A stretch of 64,000 nucleotides of DNA from Lactococcus ileimucosae (lineage in GTDB: Bacteria; Bacillota; Bacilli; Lactobacillales; Streptococcaceae), in NCBI RefSeq assembly GCF_943193185.1, contig NZ_CALPDE010000003.1:1-64000 (forward strand), read 5' to 3'. A model generated the notes under the pieces. That model saw only the letters and a program-made list of their open reading frames with translations. It was not told the origin of the DNA and made no database searches. Made by a program: the position numbers and the translations under genes. How positions within the stretch are numbered: position 1 is the first letter of the stretch; the number at the start of each line of letters is the position of its first letter. Shown here piece by piece: positions 36,721-48,545 of the stretch.

Positions 36721-36773
36721 AAACTCACCTCCTTTCTAAGGCGTGATTGCATCAAAAAGGTGCGCCGAAAGTT

Positions 36774-36782
36774 ATTATAGCA
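36774..36782 (-). promoter_or_regulatory. toxin mRNA promoter (extended -10)
   Basis: TGCTATAAT; no good -35 at 17 bp (TTCTTT), so weaker than the antitoxin promoter. Confidence 0.6.
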
Positions 36783-36802
36783 TAGTCTGAGTTAAAAAGA
36801 AA

Positions 36803-36837
36803 AAAGCCGCCCAAGTTTTGCGACATGGGGCGGCTTT
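36803..36837 (-). terminator. terminator upstream of the toxin gene
   Basis: AAAGCCGCCCC...GGGCGGCTTTTTT on the minus strand, insulating the toxin promoter from upstream transcription. Confidence 0.7.
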
Positions 36838-36918
36838 AGACAATAAATACAGAAACAACACGGCAATTGTGTCTTTTCTTGTACTCCGTTTTACAAGAAA
36901 AAGGAGTTAAACGCAATT

Positions 36919-37127
36919 ATGGCAAGTTTCAGAAAGCGTGGAAAACATGGGAATTTACAATTTCAAGAGCAAAAGAAAATAAACCACCACTCACAAAAGT
37001 TGGCTTTAGAACCAAAGCTGATGCGATTGAAGCAGCTGATAAAGCAAAGGGCGAACTTAAAAACGAGTCACAATTTGCAAGAGACATTACCCTATATGAT
37101 TTTTTGAGCATGTATGATTTCACTTGA
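36919..37127 (+). pseudogene. N-terminal remnant of a tyrosine-type phage/ICE integrase
   Basis: Starts 'MASFRKRGK'. After loss of one A in the run near 36943 it continues in the next frame as 'TWEFTISRAKENKPPLTKVG', 'FRTKADAIEAADKAKGEL', 'ITLYDFLSMYDF', i.e. an intact AP2-like integrase arm-binding domain. It stops at 37127, just 6 bp before the right att-like repeat; the catalytic domain is missing. An int start next to an att site by a tRNA is the normal phage/ICE arrangement. Confidence 0.75.
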
Positions 37128-37132
37128 TTTTC

Positions 37133-37164
37133 AAAACACAAAAACCGCTCTATTAAGCGGTTTT
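37133..37164. repeat. 32-bp direct repeat, right (att half; also tRNA-Cys terminator)
   Basis: Perfect copy of 36365-36396. On the minus strand it forms the hairpin and T-run that ends tRNA-Cys transcription, so the integration target was probably the tRNA terminator region. Confidence 0.75.
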
Positions 37165-37198
37165 TAATATAATACACTATAATACAATGTATTGAAAA

Positions 37199-37269
<71 letters not shown>

Positions 37270-37281
37270 ACAACATTAATC

Positions 37282-37310
37282 ATTATATCGAAATCTAGAC
37301 GTAAAAGCAA
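37282..37310 (-). promoter_or_regulatory. tRNA-Cys promoter
   Basis: TTGCTT (37310-37305), 17-bp spacer, TATAAT (37287-37282). Confidence 0.65.
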
Positions 37311-37455
37311 GAACTTTTGTGGCTTTTTCCATGCCAAACTCCTGTTTCATTCTTTCATTTTAACAAGTATTTGCTAAAGGCGAATATACGTCTTCTCTTG
37401 AACATCATGAATTTTTGAGCAAAATCTTAGTACTTCAGAGAAGTCAATAGACTGG

Positions 37456-37570
37456 CACAAATGTAAAACCTTGCTTAATTTTAGCCAAAATGTAAAAACA
37501 AAAAGTACTCAATCCCATCGTTCTTAGGTATAGGCTTGAGTACTTTTTCATTTTTGGGATTTTGTCCCAG
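37456..37570. repeat. nested inverted-repeat element; terminator of the PTS operon
   Basis: AAAAAGTACTCAA (37500-37512) pairs with TTGAGTACTTTTT (37536-37548) and has a T-run on the minus strand after the EIIA gene. Flanking GGGATTTTGTCCCAG (37556-37570) and a decayed partner near 37456 resemble the outer arms of the 1385-1508 element. Apart from this and the tRNA promoter, 37270-37605 holds no gene I can support. Confidence 0.65.
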
Positions 37571-37605
37571 ACCGTTTATTTTTCTCAAAGTTTTTATCTC
37601 TTATT

Positions 37606-37932
37606 TTACTGCTTTTCCAGCGCTTGGATACGTTTTTCTTGGCCGATGATTTCTCCAGCCAAGTCTTTGAAGGTAATTGCGTTCATCAGATGATCTTGAG
37701 CATGTACCATATAGAGGTCTATTTCTGTATGAATCCCCTGTGCTTCTTTTGTCAACATATCTGTCTGAACATCATGGGCTTGGAGCAACTCCTGGTTAGA
37801 CTCCTGAAGGGACTTTTCTGCTGCTTCAAAATCCCCTTCTTTTGCTTGTTGGATAGCTTGAAAGGCCAGACCTTTAGCATTTCCACCATGCATGATAATG
37901 CCCATCACAATTTCCATTCTTTCTTCGTTCAT
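37606..37932 (-). CDS. PTS EIIA, lactose/cellobiose family
   Basis: 108 residues, all-helical EIIA(Lac/Cel). 'MGIIMHGGNAKGLAFQAIQQ' and the phospho-acceptor His region 'YMVHAQDHLMNAITF'. It passes phosphate from HPr to the EIIB proteins. Last gene of the operon, 35 nt after an EIIB gene. Confidence 0.93.
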   Translation of the reverse strand: MNEERMEIVMGIIMHGGNAKGLAFQAIQQAKEGDFEAAEKSLQESNQELLQAHDVQTDMLTKEAQGIHTEIDLYMVHAQDHLMNAITFKDLAGEIIGQEKRIQALEKQ

Positions 37933-37966
37933 TACATCCCCTTATTTCTTAATCTTTATCTCTGTT

Positions 37967-38287
37967 TTACTTCATCAGTGCTTCTGCTGCTTCAAGGACT
38001 TTATCCCCTCGCATCATGCCATAGTCCTGCATTTTTATCACATCCATCGGCACATCTGCTGCTGCTGCTTTCTTTTGTACTTCTGCCTTCATGAAGCCTA
38101 CTTGAGGTCCTAAAAGAAGGACATCTGGTTTAGGATTGGCAGCAAGCATATTGTCAATATCCGCTGTTGATTTTGCAAAAATTTCGTAGTCTTTTCCCTT
38201 ATCTGCAGCTGCTTTTTGCATTTTTGAAACCAAGAGAGATGTGGACATCCCCGCTGCACAAGCCAAAGCGATTATTTTATCAGCCAT
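37967..38287 (-). CDS. PTS EIIB, lactose/cellobiose family (second copy)
   Basis: 106 residues with phosphocysteine loop 'ALACAAGMSTSLLVSKM'. About two thirds identical by eye to the EIIB at 42868-43194, so the operon has two EIIB genes for one EIIC. It has its own promoter with a cre site (38323-38351) and pairs with EIIA. Confidence 0.93.
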   Translation of the reverse strand: MADKIIALACAAGMSTSLLVSKMQKAAADKGKDYEIFAKSTADIDNMLAANPKPDVLLLGPQVGFMKAEVQKKAAAADVPMDVIKMQDYGMMRGDKVLEAAEALMK

Positions 38288-38322
38288 ATTAGTTTTTCCC
38301 CTTTTTTCTTTTTATAGTTTCA

Positions 38323-38351
38323 AGTATACCGCTTTCATTTCTATTTTGCAA
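38323..38351 (-). promoter_or_regulatory. EIIB-EIIA promoter overlapped by a cre site
   Basis: TTGCAA (38351-38346), 17-bp spacer, TATACT (38328-38323). The cre-like TGAAAGCGGTATACT (38337-38323) contains the -10 box, as at 43237-43265, indicating CcpA repression. Confidence 0.6.
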
Positions 38352-38380
38352 GTGCTCTCACTAATGAAGCACAAGGTACT

Positions 38381-41337
<2,957 letters not shown>

Positions 41338-41404
41338 CTAATTCTAAGGTTTGAACCTGCGTTTCTTTTCATTCTTAAAATCCTCCCCTTTTCTAAACGC
41401 TTAG

Positions 41405-41485
41405 CTCCCCTCTATAAATGTAATCTCATAAGCCACTTTGTGAAATTACATTTATAGAAGGGAGATTAAGCATTGGCTTAATCTC
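41405..41485. repeat. two consecutive hairpins in the EIIC-GH1 spacer
   Basis: A 20-bp arm (41405-41424) pairs with 41445-41464 with one mismatch. A second perfect hairpin GAGATTAAGC-ATTG-GCTTAATCTC spans 41462-41485. No T-run follows on the minus strand, so an mRNA stabiliser or processing signal is more likely than a terminator. Confidence 0.7.
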
Positions 41486-41494
41486 AACTTTCTA

Positions 41495-42835
41495 TTAGGC
41501 TTGTTCGGCTTGCTCAGCTTCGTATGCTTCTTTTTCTTGTTGTACAAGAATCGCATCGTATTTCTTAGCAAATGGCCAATAAATAATCCCTGTTACAAAA
41601 ATCATCAACGCTTGCCATAAAGCCCCTTGCCAGCCTCCAACAATCAAACCTGAAAGGATCGGTGGTGTTGTCCAAGGAACATACATCCCATTAAATGGAG
41701 GGATGATATGTAGTGCAATAGCCGCATAGGTTCCGAAACCCGAAACCAGCGGTGCAATCAAGAATGGGAAAGCCAAGATTGGGTTCAAGACAATAGGCAT
41801 ACCAAAGAGTACAGGCTCATTGATGTTGAAGAATGCAGGCGCCAGAGTCAATTTCCCAATCGTTCTCATTTGCACGGAGCGTGCACGATAAACCATAAAG
41901 ATAACGAAACCAAAAGTCATTCCCGAACCTGTTACTGTAATAAATTGGTCCATGAAAGCTTGCGTGACAATGTGTGCCCCATGTTCAAGTGACAAGTTTC
42001 CTTCTTGGAAAAGTTTAAGGTTATCTGCGTTATTTGCTAAAAGTAATGGACTCATAATACCGCCAATAACTGTTGCACCGTGTACACCAAACCACCAGAT
42101 AAACACAGGGAGAAAGGCAATCAGGAAGACACCTAGAGGTCCATCTGCAACATGTTGCAATGGTGTTTGAATCAAAGTATAAATCCACTCAATCGGTGTT
42201 TGGTCTGTTGTCAATACAGACAAGGCATAGACCAACATAGCGCCAAATGTAATCGCAAATGCGGGAATCAAAGCCCCAAACGAATCAGCAACATTAGCTG
42301 GCACTTGTTCAGGGAGCTTGATACGGATGTTTTTCTTCATGAACCAAGAATATGACCAACCCACAAGCAAGCCACCTACAATCGCGAGAATCATCCCTTT
42401 ACCACCTAACCAGGCAGCATCGATAACCCCATTCACTTGATATTCTCCAACTACAGCAGAACCATCAATGATTTTAGTCACTGTTGAAATAGAGCTTGGT
42501 TGAAGCATAACCATAACAATAATAGCAGTCAGTCCCGCAGAAGCGCCTTCGAAACCTTCACTTTTTACCCAGGAATAAGCAATACCAAAGGTTGCAAATA
42601 AGGCCATAATACCAAATGATGCAGCATATGCTTGATTAAAAATCGGGGTCCAACCAATCTGTGAAATCCAATCTGCAACATTTTGTTGCGGGAAGTTTGC
42701 CAAGATGAGGAAGATGGCTCCAATAATGATGAAAGGAATAGGATACAACATACCGTTTTTAATCGCAGTCACGGCTTTTGTATTCAAGAATTTCATCATT
42801 GGAGGCATTAATTTTTCATTAATAAATTTATTCAT
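41495..42835 (-). CDS. PTS EIIC, cellobiose/beta-glucoside family
   Basis: 446 residues, about ten membrane helices. 'GMLYPIPFIIIGAIFLILAN' at the N-terminus; substrate region 'NINEPVLFGMPIVLNP' is the classic EIIC(Cel) motif. Membrane channel of the transporter; works with the two EIIB and the EIIA of the operon. Substrate is probably cellobiose or an aryl/plant beta-glucoside given the two GH1 genes. Confidence 0.94.
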   Translation of the reverse strand: MNKFINEKLMPPMMKFLNTKAVTAIKNGMLYPIPFIIIGAIFLILANFPQQNVADWISQIGWTPIFNQAYAASFGIMALFATFGIAYSWVKSEGFEGASAGLTAIIVMVMLQPSSISTVTKIIDGSAVVGEYQVNGVIDAAWLGGKGMILAIVGGLLVGWSYSWFMKKNIRIKLPEQVPANVADSFGALIPAFAITFGAMLVYALSVLTTDQTPIEWIYTLIQTPLQHVADGPLGVFLIAFLPVFIWWFGVHGATVIGGIMSPLLLANNADNLKLFQEGNLSLEHGAHIVTQAFMDQFITVTGSGMTFGFVIFMVYRARSVQMRTIGKLTLAPAFFNINEPVLFGMPIVLNPILAFPFLIAPLVSGFGTYAAIALHIIPPFNGMYVPWTTPPILSGLIVGGWQGALWQALMIFVTGIIYWPFAKKYDAILVQQEKEAYEAEQAEQA

Positions 42836-42867
42836 ATCTATACTCCAAAATTTTATTTTATATATTT

Positions 42868-43194
42868 TTAACTCATTAAGACATCTGCAGCTGCAACTAC
42901 ATTTTTACCGTTCATCATGCCGTAATCCTGCATTTTGATGACGTCACATGGAACGCCTGCTGCAGCTGTTTTTTTTATGACTTCTGCTTTCATGTAAGCC
43001 ACTTGCGGACCAAGTAATAACACATCTGGTTTATGTGATCCAGAACCTGCCAGCATGTTATCAATCTCTGCTACTGATCGAGCAAAAATTTCATAGTCTT
43101 TTCCTGCTTCTTTAGCTGCTTGCTGCATCTTGGTTACAAGCAGTGAAGTAGACATACCTGCTGCACAGGCAAGTGCAATAACTTTTTCTGCCAT
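42868..43194 (-). CDS. PTS EIIB, lactose/cellobiose family (first copy)
   Basis: 108 residues, 'ALACAAGMSTSLLVTKMQ' with the phosphorylated Cys; first structural gene of the operon, 32 nt before EIIC. Paralogue of the EIIB at 37967-38287. Confidence 0.93.
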   Translation of the reverse strand: MAEKVIALACAAGMSTSLLVTKMQQAAKEAGKDYEIFARSVAEIDNMLAGSGSHKPDVLLLGPQVAYMKAEVIKKTAAAGVPCDVIKMQDYGMMNGKNVVAAADVLMS

Positions 43195-43236
43195 TTCCTC
43201 CTTTTTCTCCTTTCTTCTTCTTTTGAGCTCACAATC

Positions 43237-43265
43237 ATTATAACGCTTTCAGAAAAGGCTTTCAA
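43237..43265 (-). promoter_or_regulatory. PTS operon promoter overlapped by a cre site
   Basis: TTGAAA (43265-43260), 17-bp spacer, TATAAT (43242-43237). TGAAAGCGTTATAA (43251-43238) matches the cre core and covers the -10 box, predicting CcpA repression on glucose. Confidence 0.65.
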
Positions 43266-43354
43266 CAAGCTGTCTTCTGCGGTTTTTATAAAATGAAACA
43301 AAATAAAAAACGCTTAAAAATGCGGTTTTGGAGATTTTCATTGTTTAAAAAAGC

Positions 43355-43410
43355 AAAAAAACTTGCGAATTTGCGCAAGTTTTTTAAAACATGTTTCGTT
43401 TTTTGAAACA
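43355..43410 (-). terminator. RpiR-gene terminator with an adjacent palindrome
   Basis: AAAAAAACTTGCG/CGCAAGTTTTTT (43355-43385). Next to it TGTTTC-(7)-GAAACA (43392-43410) is a possible RpiR-type operator; a TGAAAC half-site recurs at ~43293. Confidence 0.65.
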
Positions 43411-43420
43411 AACCTCTTTT

Positions 43421-44161
43421 TCAGTTTTCTAGAAAATGAAGTGTTTTATGGGCAAGTACTTCAAGGACGGCAACGACAGGCAACTGAGTTGTCAAATTTC
43501 CTAAGGGATAAAGTTTGGACCACTCTGGAGTCAAGTTATAAAAAAGTTGGAGGTCTGCAAGTCTCCCTACTGTACTGTCCTCATTATTAGTTAAGGAAAT
43601 GATTTGCGCTCCCTCCTGCTTAAATTCTAGCTCCTTATTGATAATCTGGATTGTCTCCCCCGAAGCAGAGAGAATCAAAGCAATAACATTTCCGGTATCA
43701 TTAATTTGGATGGCCTGAAAAGGATCGTTGATGACAAAGGCCCGCAAACCAGCATTAACAAAGTACTTACATGCATAATCAGCCAGAGAACCTGAATTTC
43801 CAATCCCCATAAAAACGGTATAATCTGCCTTAGCAATCATTTTTGCCGCTTCATTTAAACGTTTTTGATAACTATCAGAATTCATGCGACGTAAAAACAT
43901 ATCAAACTCTAACATGTTGTCATAATGCTGTTCTTCCGCTGTTTTTGGTTTGCTTTGATTTTTAAGAAAGAATTTTAGTTCTGACCAGCCATTAAAGCCT
44001 AACTTTGTACTCATTCTTACAATCGTTGTCGTTGAAACATGGAGCTGGCTTGCCAAACTCCGAATGGTTGAATTTTGCACTTTTTCTGGCGATTTTATAA
44101 TAAAATCAAGAACCAGAGTTTCTAGCTCGTTGAGCTTGCTTATCTGTTCTGGCTGAAACAT
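43421..44161 (-). CDS. RpiR/MurR-family transcriptional regulator with SIS domain
   Basis: 246 residues. N-terminal HTH_6 (residues ~1-75, 'IRSLASQLHVSTTTIVRMST') and a C-terminal SIS sugar-phosphate-binding domain ('YTVFMGIGNSGSLADYACKY', 'IALILSASGETIQ'). Located directly upstream of the PTS operon, so it probably senses the phosphorylated disaccharide. Activator or repressor cannot be told. AAGGAG ribosome site. Confidence 0.9.
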   Translation of the reverse strand: MFQPEQISKLNELETLVLDFIIKSPEKVQNSTIRSLASQLHVSTTTIVRMSTKLGFNGWSELKFFLKNQSKPKTAEEQHYDNMLEFDMFLRRMNSDSYQKRLNEAAKMIAKADYTVFMGIGNSGSLADYACKYFVNAGLRAFVINDPFQAIQINDTGNVIALILSASGETIQIINKELEFKQEGAQIISLTNNEDSTVGRLADLQLFYNLTPEWSKLYPLGNLTTQLPVVAVLEVLAHKTLHFLEN

Positions 44162-44173
44162 CTGAAAACTCCT

Positions 44174-44767
44174 TTATACAGCTGAAAATAGTGTGAATTT
44201 AATTAAATAATAGCCCAGAGCCAAAGTCTCTCTAGCATAATGCCCCGCAACTTGCAGAGGAGATGTACGACTTGCAGCAGCATAGCCTTGGTAATTTTCA
44301 TACCCTAGCCTTGAAGCCAAATAAAGACTGCGATACAAGTGAAAATCACTCGTGACGATGAGTACCTTTCCTCGGACATACTTTTTAGAAAACGCGAAAT
44401 TCTCAACAGTATTTCGCGCTTTCCTTTCCTGAATAATCCGACTAGAGTCAAGGCCATGTGCTTGAAGATAGTCCGCCATACCTTCCGCTTCCGTCGTGGG
44501 AGAGCCCGCACTCTGATAGCCTGAAACAATCACCTGAGCCTGTGGATGCTGCCGCGCAAGTTTCAAACTTGCATCTAGACGCTCCTGAGTCGTCGGCTCT
44601 GGCTTTCCATCTGAAGCGATGCGACTCCCAAGAACCACTATCGTTTCCAACCCCTCTACGTTTTCTGGACGATGGTTGGAGGTACTAAAAATCAAGCCTA
44701 GGCAAAATAAAGCATAAACACTTCCCAAGGCAAGGACTATATTTAGAACCCTAAAAAATTTTTTCAT
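44174..44767 (-). CDS. YdcF/ElyC-like DUF218 membrane protein
   Basis: 197 residues: N-terminal membrane helix (~8-28) and an extracytoplasmic DUF218 domain with 'IVVLGSRIASDGKPEPTTQE', 'VIVSGYQ', 'TEAEGMADYL', 'TVENFAFSK', 'VTSDFHLYR'. Homologues act in envelope polysaccharide or vancomycin-tolerance pathways, exact reaction unknown. Its ATG overlaps the helicase stop (shared base 44767), so it is co-translated with it. Confidence 0.88.
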   Translation of the reverse strand: MKKFFRVLNIVLALGSVYALFCLGLIFSTSNHRPENVEGLETIVVLGSRIASDGKPEPTTQERLDASLKLARQHPQAQVIVSGYQSAGSPTTEAEGMADYLQAHGLDSSRIIQERKARNTVENFAFSKKYVRGKVLIVTSDFHLYRSLYLASRLGYENYQGYAAASRTSPLQVAGHYARETLALGYYLIKFTLFSAV

Positions 44768-46107
44768 TAAAACTTTTGTTTACGTGCTTCACGTTGCTTC
44801 CGTGCATTTTTATTATACTCTGCACGACGCTTTTTCATATTTTCTTCTTCTATGGCCCATTTTAGAGCACGTTTGTAACCTGGTTTGACCTTTTTCTTAC
44901 TTTTAGCCAGTTGACCACGTAACTTGTTGGACAATTCACCCGTCTTGGCTGTCCGTTTTTCACGACGGTCTCGATCATAAGAGTCCACGATCTCACCATT
45001 TTTCACGGCCTTTGGCTGGAAGCTTACACCCATTTTTTCGATTTCACGAATGGCTGAGTCATCCGCCGGGCTATAAAGTGTAATAGCCGTTCCAGACAGA
45101 CCATTGCGCCCTGAACGCCCCACGCGGTGAACAAAAAAAGACAAATCACGTGGAAGCTCGTCATTAATAACATGACTCACCCCTTCAATATCAATACCGC
45201 GTGCTGCAATATCTGTGGCAACAACAAACTGATAGTCCAAGTTTTTGATACTGTTCATGATGCGCTTGCGCTCACGTGGAGGAATATCACCATGAATTTT
45301 AGCCACTTTTATACCATTACTTACAAGAAAATGATGGATATCATCCACACGACCTTTTGTATTTGCAAAAATCATTGCCATATAAGGATTTGTTGCTTTT
45401 GAAAGCTGAAGCAAGATTTGATTATGCGAGATGCCTTTCGTTGATATCAACCAGTTTTCAATCGTATCTGAGATTACCGTTTTCGTTGCAATCTTTTCCA
45501 TAACTGGATTATTCAAATATTTTTTGAGGAAAGGCTGTAATTTTTGAGGAATAGTTGCAGAAAAAACCAGCATCTGCACTTTTTTACCAAAACTTGCAGC
45601 AATCTTATCCACATCCGTCAAGAAGCCCATATCCAACGTCATGTCCGCTTCGTCAACAACAAAGGTAGAGGCTGTATGAACATCTAAAGCCCCTGACTTG
45701 ATTAAGTCTTGAATACGGCCCGGTGTACCAATAACAATATGCGGTTGTGCTGTTTCGAGCTTCTTAATCTGACGCGCCTTATCTGTCCCTCCGACATAGT
45801 TCACCACTCGAATCGCCGCGTTAAAATTGACAAATTCTTGAGCAGCCTGATAAATTTGTGTAGCAAGCTCACGTGAGGGTGCAGTAATGACAGCTTGGAC
45901 TTCATCAAGATCCGTGTTTAATTGTTGGAAGATAGGAAGTAAGAAAGTATGTGTTTTTCCTGAACCAGTTTTAGATTCCCCCACCAAATCACGGCCTGAC
46001 AAAACGACAGGAATCAGTTTTTCCTGAACAGGAGTTGGCGAAACAAACTTGATTTTCTCAAGCGTTTCATTGATATAATTTTTAAACTTAAATTCTGCAA
46101 ATTTCAT
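44767..46107 (-). CDS. DEAD-box RNA helicase (CshB-like)
   Basis: 446 residues. Q-motif 'FVSPTPVQEKLIPVVLSGRD', Walker A 'SKTGSGKTHTF', 'VVDEADMTLDMGF' (DEAD), 'VFSATIP', 'ATDIAARGID', 'HRVGRSGRNG'; basic C-terminal tail rich in K/R. The short single-core form with this tail fits the cold-shock/ribosome assembly helicase CshB. TATAAT (46120-46115) is only 7 nt from the ATG, so the AGGAG between them may not be transcribed: probable leaderless start. Confidence 0.93.
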   Translation of the reverse strand: MKFAEFKFKNYINETLEKIKFVSPTPVQEKLIPVVLSGRDLVGESKTGSGKTHTFLLPIFQQLNTDLDEVQAVITAPSRELATQIYQAAQEFVNFNAAIRVVNYVGGTDKARQIKKLETAQPHIVIGTPGRIQDLIKSGALDVHTASTFVVDEADMTLDMGFLTDVDKIAASFGKKVQMLVFSATIPQKLQPFLKKYLNNPVMEKIATKTVISDTIENWLISTKGISHNQILLQLSKATNPYMAMIFANTKGRVDDIHHFLVSNGIKVAKIHGDIPPRERKRIMNSIKNLDYQFVVATDIAARGIDIEGVSHVINDELPRDLSFFVHRVGRSGRNGLSGTAITLYSPADDSAIREIEKMGVSFQPKAVKNGEIVDSYDRDRREKRTAKTGELSNKLRGQLAKSKKKVKPGYKRALKWAIEEENMKKRRAEYNKNARKQREARKQKF

Positions 46108-46313
46108 AACTCCTATTATAGCATGAATAAAACATTTATAAAACTAGGGTCAAGTTTTAAGTGTCATTCTGTCATAAAAACTTTGCCTTAATAGAAAAGT
46201 TTCTTTACTCTTATCTTTATATAAAACAGCTGGGGCTTTTCATATGAGGGGACATTTTAGCACTTGAATTATTTCTAGAAATAGCACTGATAGGCTGCCC
46301 TCCTAGCCAAAAC

Positions 46314-46343
46314 AAAAATAGCCAAATCGAAATCTGACTATTT
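46314..46343 (-). terminator. murC terminator
   Basis: On the minus strand AAATAGTC ... GGCTATTTTT hairpin ~60 nt after the murC stop. The remaining 46108-46403 gap shows no gene. Confidence 0.65.
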
Positions 46344-46403
46344 ATTTCATATTCTTTTTCATTCTGTACAAGAGAAAGTTGCAAGGTTTCATAAACTTAA
46401 GGC

Positions 46404-47735
46404 TTATAAAGTATTTTTTGTCAATTGGCTTAATAAATCTTCAAAAGCTACTTCATATTGTTGGATATTTCCAGCTCCCATGAAGACATAAACCCCACGA
46501 TCATGGTCCAACAAGGGGGAAACATTTTCTACCGAAATCACACGAGCAGGTTTACGTACTTTATTTGCAAGGTCTTGCGCCGTGATTTCATGATGATCAA
46601 CTTCACGTGCGGAGCCATAAATCTCTGCAAGATAAACCGTATCTGCCGAATCCAACACCTGAGCAAACTCATCTGCAAAGGCAATCGTACGCGTAAATGT
46701 ATGCGGTTGAAAAACAGCAACGATTTCACGATCTGGATATTTTTGGCGTGCAGCATCGATAGTCGCTTCAATTTCGGTTGGATGATGTGCGAAATCATCG
46801 ATAATAATTGTCTCCCCAACTTTTTTCTCTGTAAAGCGACGTTTTACACCGGAGAAAGTCAAGAGATAATCCGCAATATCATTCATGTCTAGACCAAGCT
46901 GATGTGTCACACCGACCACAGCCAGAGCATTGGCAATATTGTGTTTTCCATAGGCAGGTACAACAAAGTGTCCTATCTTCTCACCACGGAAATAAGCATC
47001 AAATGAGGAACCACGTGTGGAGCGAATAATATTCTTCGCTTGATAATCATCACCATCTTCAAAACCATAGTAGTAAATGGGTGCTTCTGCTGTAATTTTA
47101 CGCAAATAAGGGTCTTCACCAAAAACAAAGATACCTTTTTTAATATTTTGTGCATAGTCTTGGAAGGCGGAAGCAACATCCTCAATATTTTGGAAGTAGT
47201 CTGGGTGGTCAAAGTCAACATTTGTGATAATCGTATATTCTGGATGATACGGCATGAAATGGCGCTCATATTCATCAGACTCAAAAACAAAGTATTTACT
47301 CTCTGCGTTCCCGCGTCCCGTACCATCTCCAATCAAATATGAAGTGTCTGCAGCATTTTTCATAACATGAGCAAGGATGCCCGTCGTTGAAGTTTTTCCA
47401 TGAGCACCGGCCACTCCAATACTGATGAAGTCTTCCATAAAGTGCCCCAGAAATTCATGATAACGTTTGAAAGCAAAACCATTTTTTTCAGCAAAGGCAA
47501 CTTCTACATTATTGTCCACACGAAAAGCATTACCCGCAATTATTTCGACATCTGGTGTGATATTTTTCTCATCGAAAGGCAGAAGAGGAATTCCAGCTTC
47601 TTCAAGACCTCGCTGGGTAAAGTAGTAATCTGTCGTATCAGACCCTTGAACCTTTTTTCCCATTTGGTGGAGCATAAGCGCGAGTGCACTCATACCTGCG
47701 CCTTTAATTCCGATAAAATGATATACTTTTTCCAT
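46404..47735 (-). CDS. murC: UDP-N-acetylmuramate-L-alanine ligase
   Basis: 443 residues, Mur ligase adding L-Ala to UDP-MurNAc. '[19 protein letters not shown]' (UDP binding), ATP loop '[10 protein letters not shown]', '[10 protein letters not shown]' and 'FQPHTFTRT'. No Shine-Dalgarno sequence within 25 nt of the ATG; the nearest (AGAAGGAG, 47780-47773) is separated from it by a perfect hairpin at 47748-47767. Downstream of the SNF2 gene and a disordered protein. Confidence 0.96.
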   Translation of the reverse strand: MEKVYHFIGIKGAGMSALALMLHQMGKKVQGSDTTDYYFTQRGLEEAGIPLLPFDEKNITPDVEIIAGNAFRVDNNVEVAFAEKNGFAFKRYHEFLGHFMEDFISIGVAGAHGKTSTTGILAHVMKNAADTSYLIGDGTGRGNAESKYFVFESDEYERHFMPYHPEYTIITNVDFDHPDYFQNIEDVASAFQDYAQNIKKGIFVFGEDPYLRKITAEAPIYYYGFEDGDDYQAKNIIRSTRGSSFDAYFRGEKIGHFVVPAYGKHNIANALAVVGVTHQLGLDMNDIADYLLTFSGVKRRFTEKKVGETIIIDDFAHHPTEIEATIDAARQKYPDREIVAVFQPHTFTRTIAFADEFAQVLDSADTVYLAEIYGSAREVDHHEITAQDLANKVRKPARVISVENVSPLLDHDRGVYVFMGAGNIQQYEVAFEDLLSQLTKNTL

Positions 47736-47785
47736 GATAAATAAGAAATTTCAGCCGGAACTGAAATCTTTTCTCCTTCTTTTAT

Positions 47786-48415
47786 TTAAAGTCCGCGGTC
47801 AAACAAGTTCTTGCGCTTATTGTCAAAATACTCGTTTTTAGCAGTTTTATTTTTATCTTCCGCTTTTTGGGGAGAACCTGAAATAATTGCTTCATCGAGA
47901 TTCAAACCACGTTTTTTCATATCCCGAATGGGATTATTGTTTACCGGACGTCTCGGAGACATCGGTTTTTGTTCAATTGCTTTTTTCTCACCAAGTGGAG
48001 ATTTAGAGGCATTAAGTATTGCTGATGAACGGCGCATAGAAAAATCATCCTTATCACGCTCTAAAGGATGGACATAGTTTTTTGGACGTTTCGGAGGCAC
48101 TGCGGCTTCTCTCTTAGCTTTTTCTTTTGACTCATCAACACTTGTCTTTTTAGGCATCTTATCAAAAGAACTGTAACCACTATGATTGCTATTTAGCGGA
48201 CGATGCTGTGTACTATAGCTGACCTTCGTTTTTATTGGCTTATAGACATCCGAACGTTTTTTATCAGACATTTGAACACTACCAAAAGAAGCCTCGTCTT
48301 GTTGACTAGGATTTTTGGTGATTAACTGTGAGTTCGTCATGATGACACGTGTATCTTTTTCAAGCATTTCATCATCATCGATGATTGGAAATACAACTCT
48401 TCTTCCTTGGTTCAT
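47786..48415 (-). CDS. disordered basic protein between snf2 and murC, function unknown
   Basis: 209 residues, no membrane helix or globular core visible; rich in K, R, S, P, N, D. Repeated proline/basic patches ('AAVPPKRPKNYVHPLE', 'MSPRRPVNNNPIRDMKKRGL'). AGGA ribosome site. Such proteins next to murC could be kinase-regulated cell-wall factors, but I recognise no family. Confidence 0.7.
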   Translation of the reverse strand: MNQGRRVVFPIIDDDEMLEKDTRVIMTNSQLITKNPSQQDEASFGSVQMSDKKRSDVYKPIKTKVSYSTQHRPLNSNHSGYSSFDKMPKKTSVDESKEKAKREAAVPPKRPKNYVHPLERDKDDFSMRRSSAILNASKSPLGEKKAIEQKPMSPRRPVNNNPIRDMKKRGLNLDEAIISGSPQKAEDKNKTAKNEYFDNKRKNLFDRGL

Positions 48416-48545
48416 TGCTTGTCCTACTTATTTTTTGTTGGTTCTAAAACTTTTTTATATTCATTAAAAAGCTTGTTTTTTCTTATTTTTTTCTTAGGTA
48501 AATGATTCAACTATTATTATATCGCATTTTCAGTGATTTTTAAAG

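Noticed and set aside
46230-46310. Possible small RNA in the cshB-murC gap
   Set aside because: Only weak hairpins and no promoter-terminator pair besides the murC terminator.
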